A stretch of 64,000 nucleotides of DNA from Phaeodactylibacter sp. (GTDB lineage: Bacteria; Bacteroidota; Bacteroidia; Chitinophagales; Saprospiraceae): positions 1 to 64,000 of the forward strand of contig NZ_JALEGS010000014.1 of assembly GCF_022763345.1 (NCBI RefSeq). Direction: 5' to 3'. A program made the translations under genes and the position numbers. Below are positions 60,993 through 64,000 of the stretch, piece after piece (positions within the stretch are counted from its first letter, which is position 1; every line of letters starts with the position of its first letter). Under the pieces are notes generated by a model. That model saw nothing but the letters and a program-made list of their open reading frames with translations. It was not told where the DNA came from and did no database searches.

Positions 60993-63900
60993 ATGCCTGT
61001 TCGCTACTTTCTTCCGGGTATACTGTTCCTGCTTGCTTGTTCCGCCGCCTTTGGCCAAAGCCATCTGGCCCTGTCTGTGTCAGACGCAACATCCGGTGCA
61101 CCACTGGCCTTCGCCCACTGCTATTTGCAAGAAAATAAGACCGGGACAACTACTGATCTGGCAGGTAAAGCCCTGCTCCATTTTTCGAAAGGAGGGCCCA
61201 TCAGGGATCAGTTGACTCTTTCTTATGTAGGGTACCGGGACACCATCATTCAGGTGCAACCCTCAGATCAGGAACTGCGCATTGGGCTGCAACCCAAACC
61301 CGTACTGCTGGAAGCCGCTGAAATCAAAGGGCAGGCGGAAAATCTGAGCGCAGAGGAAATCGTCCGCAACGCTATCAAGTCCATTCGTAAAAATTACAGC
61401 CGGGATGCGGTTCAGCTCCATACGTTTTACCGGGAGTCCTTTTCGGAAGGCGGGCAACTGGCTACCGTAGATGAAGCCATGGCTGATATTTACTACACCC
61501 CCTACCCCCGCCGCTGGTTTACCAGGCGCTCCTTCCGGCATTACTACGATGGCGCCTACGAAGGCCGGGCCGACAACCGCTTTGCCAACCACTTTGTGCT
61601 GCTTTCCAACCCCGTGTATTTCAAGTACTACAACACAGTGAAGGATCAATGCAAAATGCTGGGCGTCCGGTTAAGTGATAACAGCAGTACCGAAGATTTG
61701 CACCCACATGTACAAGGTGGGCCCCTTGCACTGCTTTCTCAGGATAAAGTGAAGTACCGGTCAGATTTCCTGGACCCCACCATGCGCGACAAATATGCCT
61801 ACGCTAAATCAAGTGCGGTGATGTTTAACGGCCACCCCTGCTACGCCATTACTTTCAAGCCTTTACCTGGTGAAGATCCTATTTTTCAAGGCTGGCATCA
61901 GCGTATGAAAGACCCGATCTTTTCAGGAATCATCTATGTCGACATTGAAAGCTTTGCCGTGGTCGCTATCCGGTGTCAGCTTTCTCCCCTGGCCCGGTTT
62001 GACAACTATAAACGACACCGCGCCTGGCAGGTCTTTCCCGACCGCAGTACGCTCGCCGTTGATTACCAGAAGCAAAATGGGCGCTGGTTTCTCAAAAACA
62101 TCAAGACGGAGCAGCACATCAGCCGCGCGGAGTTCCTCAGTCCGGGGCAGCCTGTCTTCCAACGCCTGAGCCACAATTACCGGCTTACCCGGCAGATTTG
62201 GGTACAAGGTATTGAACCCGATGCATCCCCATTCGATGAGGCAGATGACCAACTGCTGCATGATCAGCGCGATGCACGCCTGGCCACCTTTCCTTTCGAA
62301 TACAAAGACTCCCTTTGGCAGGCGTTTGAACAGACCGCGCGGTACCCTGAGTTAAGTGCCGGGGATGTGCAGTCGTTGGAGCGGAAAGGGCCGTTGCATC
62401 AGCAGTGGAGCAGGTGGTTCGTCAAAGAGGAAATGCTCCCGCCTGCTGCCAATGCACAAGCCGATACGCTTTTGCTGCCCGATGGCAGGCTTATCGCTGA
62501 TCCCTACCGGTGGATGGAGAGACGGGACAACCAAACCCAGGCCTACATCAATACCGAAAACTGCTACTTTTTCAATGAATACATCCCCTGGAAGCGGCAG
62601 CAGTTTTCCGCTTTCCGCAAAATGCTAATGACGCTGGGGCGCTGCGATACCAATTCCACACCACCCAGGCATCCATATGTCTACCGGGATAACCGGGGCC
62701 TGTTCCTGACCGATAGCAGCGGGAGTGATCCCAGAATGCTCCTCAGCTTCACCACTGACCTGCCTGATGGCAAAAGCTTACGCTCCTACCAGCCCAGTCC
62801 GGAGTATGGGAGTCTTGCATTTACCCTGAGCAACGGTGATGCCTATGCCAACTCTGCCAGAATAAAAATGCTGGCCTCCAACCAGGTAGACTCCCTTTCT
62901 GACCAGTTGTATGAAATGGAATGGCTTAGCGAAAACACGCTGGTCTATACCGTTGTGAATGAAAGCAAACGCGCCTATGCCTGCTATGCTTACCAGCCTC
63001 AGCACGGTGACAGACGACTGCTGTTTGAGGCGACTGACCCTGAGTTTGAATTAGAGCTATATGAAGTGCAGGGCACCCTGCTGCTCAGTTGTTTGAACAG
63101 CAATGGCAATGAATTATTCAGGATCAAAGAGGGTACCGAAGGTGTAGAACTCCTCCGCCTACATGGCACAGACTGGTACAGCACCGATTTCTATTTCGAC
63201 GAGGATTTGTACTACTTGGCAGCAAGGGATACCGCATTCCAATCCTGCATTCTAAAAACAGATGGCCATTCGGACCAAATACTCTGGACAGCCCCTCCTA
63301 CAGTAGCCCTTGACGAAGTACGTGCCACAGCGGACTACCTCCTGGTCAAAGCGATTGACCGGGCCATCGTCAAATTGTATTTATTTTCCAAAAATGGGGT
63401 ATTGCAGGACAGCCTCTCCCTGCCGGAACTTCATGGATCCGTGCAATTGGACAAAGTTACAGACTACGCTTCCAATACCTGCCGGTATTACTTTGAATCG
63501 CCCAATCAGCCCTTCACGCAGTATACTATTAATCTGGCTACCCGGCAGCTCACGGAACAACCAATTGATTGCCTGCGCAACCCACTGGAAGCCGCTTATG
63601 AAACCACCCTATATAAAGTCCCGGCGGAAGACGGAGAGCGGGTACCGCTGCGGCTCAGCTACCGGAGCGACTTCAAAAACCTGAAAACCACCAGAGGCGT
63701 GCTGCTATCCGTATATGGTGCCTACGGTGGCTTTAGCGAGGCCAACTTTGACGAGTACGAGCGCCTGCTGATGGACGAGGGCTATGTGGTGGCCCAGGCT
63801 AGCGTACGGGGCAGCCGTGCTAAAGGCTGGCAGTGGTACCGGGCGGGCCGGGGAGCTAACAAAACTGTTGGCATTTCAGACTACCTGGCCTGCGCCGCTT

Positions 63901-64000
63901 ACGTCCGTTATGAATTACACCTTCCCAGGACCTTTGCTTACGGGCAAAGTGCTGGGGGGCTGATCGCCGCCGCCGCCCTTAATGAGCACCCTCAGCTGTT
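60993..64000 (+). CDS. Carboxypeptidase-regulatory-like module fused to S9 peptidase (3' truncated by window)
   Basis: About 1002 residues are visible, open to the window end. A signal peptide (FLPGILFLLACSAAFGQ) is followed by a CarboxypepD_reg-like domain (LSVSDATSGAPLAFAHCYLQ, LTLSYVGYRDTII) and an outer-membrane-protein-like module to about residue 480 (SAEEIVRNAIKSIRKNYS, QLHTFYRESF). From about residue 490 an S9A oligopeptidase starts: DPYRWMERRDNQ, then a propeller, then GAYGGFSEANF, ASVRGSRAKGWQWYRAGR, and the nucleophile Ser986 in GQSAGG, as in oligopeptidase B. The Asp and His of the triad would lie beyond base 64000. Such a fusion is unusual; it suggests a membrane-tethered peptidase. 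No internal stop was found. Confidence 0.8.
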   Translation, partial: MPVRYFLPGILFLLACSAAFGQSHLALSVSDATSGAPLAFAHCYLQENKTGTTTDLAGKALLHFSKGGPIRDQLTLSYVGYRDTIIQVQPSDQELRIGLQPKPVLLEAAEIKGQAENLSAEEIVRNAIKSIRKNYSRDAVQLHTFYRESFSEGGQLATVDEAMADIYYTPYPRRWFTRRSFRHYYDGAYEGRADNRFANHFVLLSNPVYFKYYNTVKDQCKMLGVRLSDNSSTEDLHPHVQGGPLALLSQDKVKYRSDFLDPTMRDKYAYAKSSAVMFNGHPCYAITFKPLPGEDPIFQGWHQRMKDPIFSGIIYVDIESFAVVAIRCQLSPLARFDNYKRHRAWQVFPDRSTLAVDYQKQNGRWFLKNIKTEQHISRAEFLSPGQPVFQRLSHNYRLTRQIWVQGIEPDASPFDEADDQLLHDQRDARLATFPFEYKDSLWQAFEQTARYPELSAGDVQSLERKGPLHQQWSRWFVKEEMLPPAANAQADTLLLPDGRLIADPYRWMERRDNQTQAYINTENCYFFNEYIPWKRQQFSAFRKMLMTLGRCDTNSTPPRHPYVYRDNRGLFLTDSSGSDPRMLLSFTTDLPDGKSLRSYQPSPEYGSLAFTLSNGDAYANSARIKMLASNQVDSLSDQLYEMEWLSENTLVYTVVNESKRAYACYAYQPQHGDRRLLFEATDPEFELELYEVQGTLLLSCLNSNGNELFRIKEGTEGVELLRLHGTDWYSTDFYFDEDLYYLAARDTAFQSCILKTDGHSDQILWTAPPTVALDEVRATADYLLVKAIDRAIVKLYLFSKNGVLQDSLSLPELHGSVQLDKVTDYASNTCRYYFESPNQPFTQYTINLATRQLTEQPIDCLRNPLEAAYETTLYKVPAEDGERVPLRLSYRSDFKNLKTTRGVLLSVYGAYGGFSEANFDEYERLLMDEGYVVAQASVRGSRAKGWQWYRAGRGANKTVGISDYLACAAYVRYELHLPRTFAYGQSAGGLIAAAALNEHPQL

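Overview
The window looks like a chromosome segment of a marine- or activated-sludge-type Bacteroidota, most likely class Saprospiria. This is inferred from three proteins with type B (gliding-motility-associated) type IX secretion (T9SS) C-terminal domains, one type A T9SS protein, Bacteroidota-style promoters (TTTG then TAnnTTTG, with few Shine-Dalgarno sequences), the acpP-fabF-rnc / pyk neighbourhood, and an intein in dnaB. No rRNA, tRNA or CRISPR array is visible.

Layout. 1-1419 is the 3' end of a repeat-rich surface protein. 1612-4405 holds small housekeeping or accessory genes (DUF1761 membrane protein, SnoaL-like protein, EamA transporter, YkgJ-type cysteine-cluster protein). 4406-11772 is an AT-richer accessory island with all seven genes on the minus strand: two TlpA-type redoxins, three DUF6624-like proteins, a small secreted protein and an AAA-ATPase/PD-(D/E)XK protein. 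At least two, probably three, of these genes are broken. The island lies between the intact 3' end of the YkgJ gene (4308-4405) and a decayed second copy of that 3' end (11773-11869).

12030-18443 encodes a DUF885-like protein and an ABC ATPase with its permease/M1-peptidase fusion. 18691-30122 is a surface-protein block: a 2154-residue lectin plus 20-repeat adhesin, a secreted thioredoxin-like protein and a beta-helix protein. 30278-37371 is a tightly packed three-gene operon: a helical/iSTAND-like protein, a MoxR AAA+ ATPase and a 1688-residue multi-pass protein. I read the last as a cytoplasmic vWA-like domain joined through the inner membrane to a long periplasmic part that carries a catalytically dead amidase_3 domain. 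This is the most interesting system in the window.

37368-43746 has an ABC exporter, an SF1 helicase, an ArsR-type regulator with a structured upstream region, lspA and a DksA/TraR-like protein. 43784-50283 (minus strand) carries an OmpA/PD40 protein, a SWIM zinc-finger protein, rnc, fabF and acpP, with mRNA hairpins between the last genes. 50643-56966 has pyk, a sugar nucleotidyltransferase, then a packed operon lpxK-acyltransferase-GT2-ECF sigma factor. 57099-64000 has a small membrane protein, dnaB with a 340-residue intein in its Walker A motif, a lipoprotein, and the start of an unusual fusion between a carboxypeptidase-regulatory-like module and an S9 (oligopeptidase B-like) peptidase that runs off the window.

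Working together: the envelope theme is strong (T9SS adhesins, LspA, LpxK, lipid acyltransferase, OmpA protein, ABC systems). The MoxR operon may be a signalling or conflict device that spans the same envelope. All family assignments are by eye; no searches were run.
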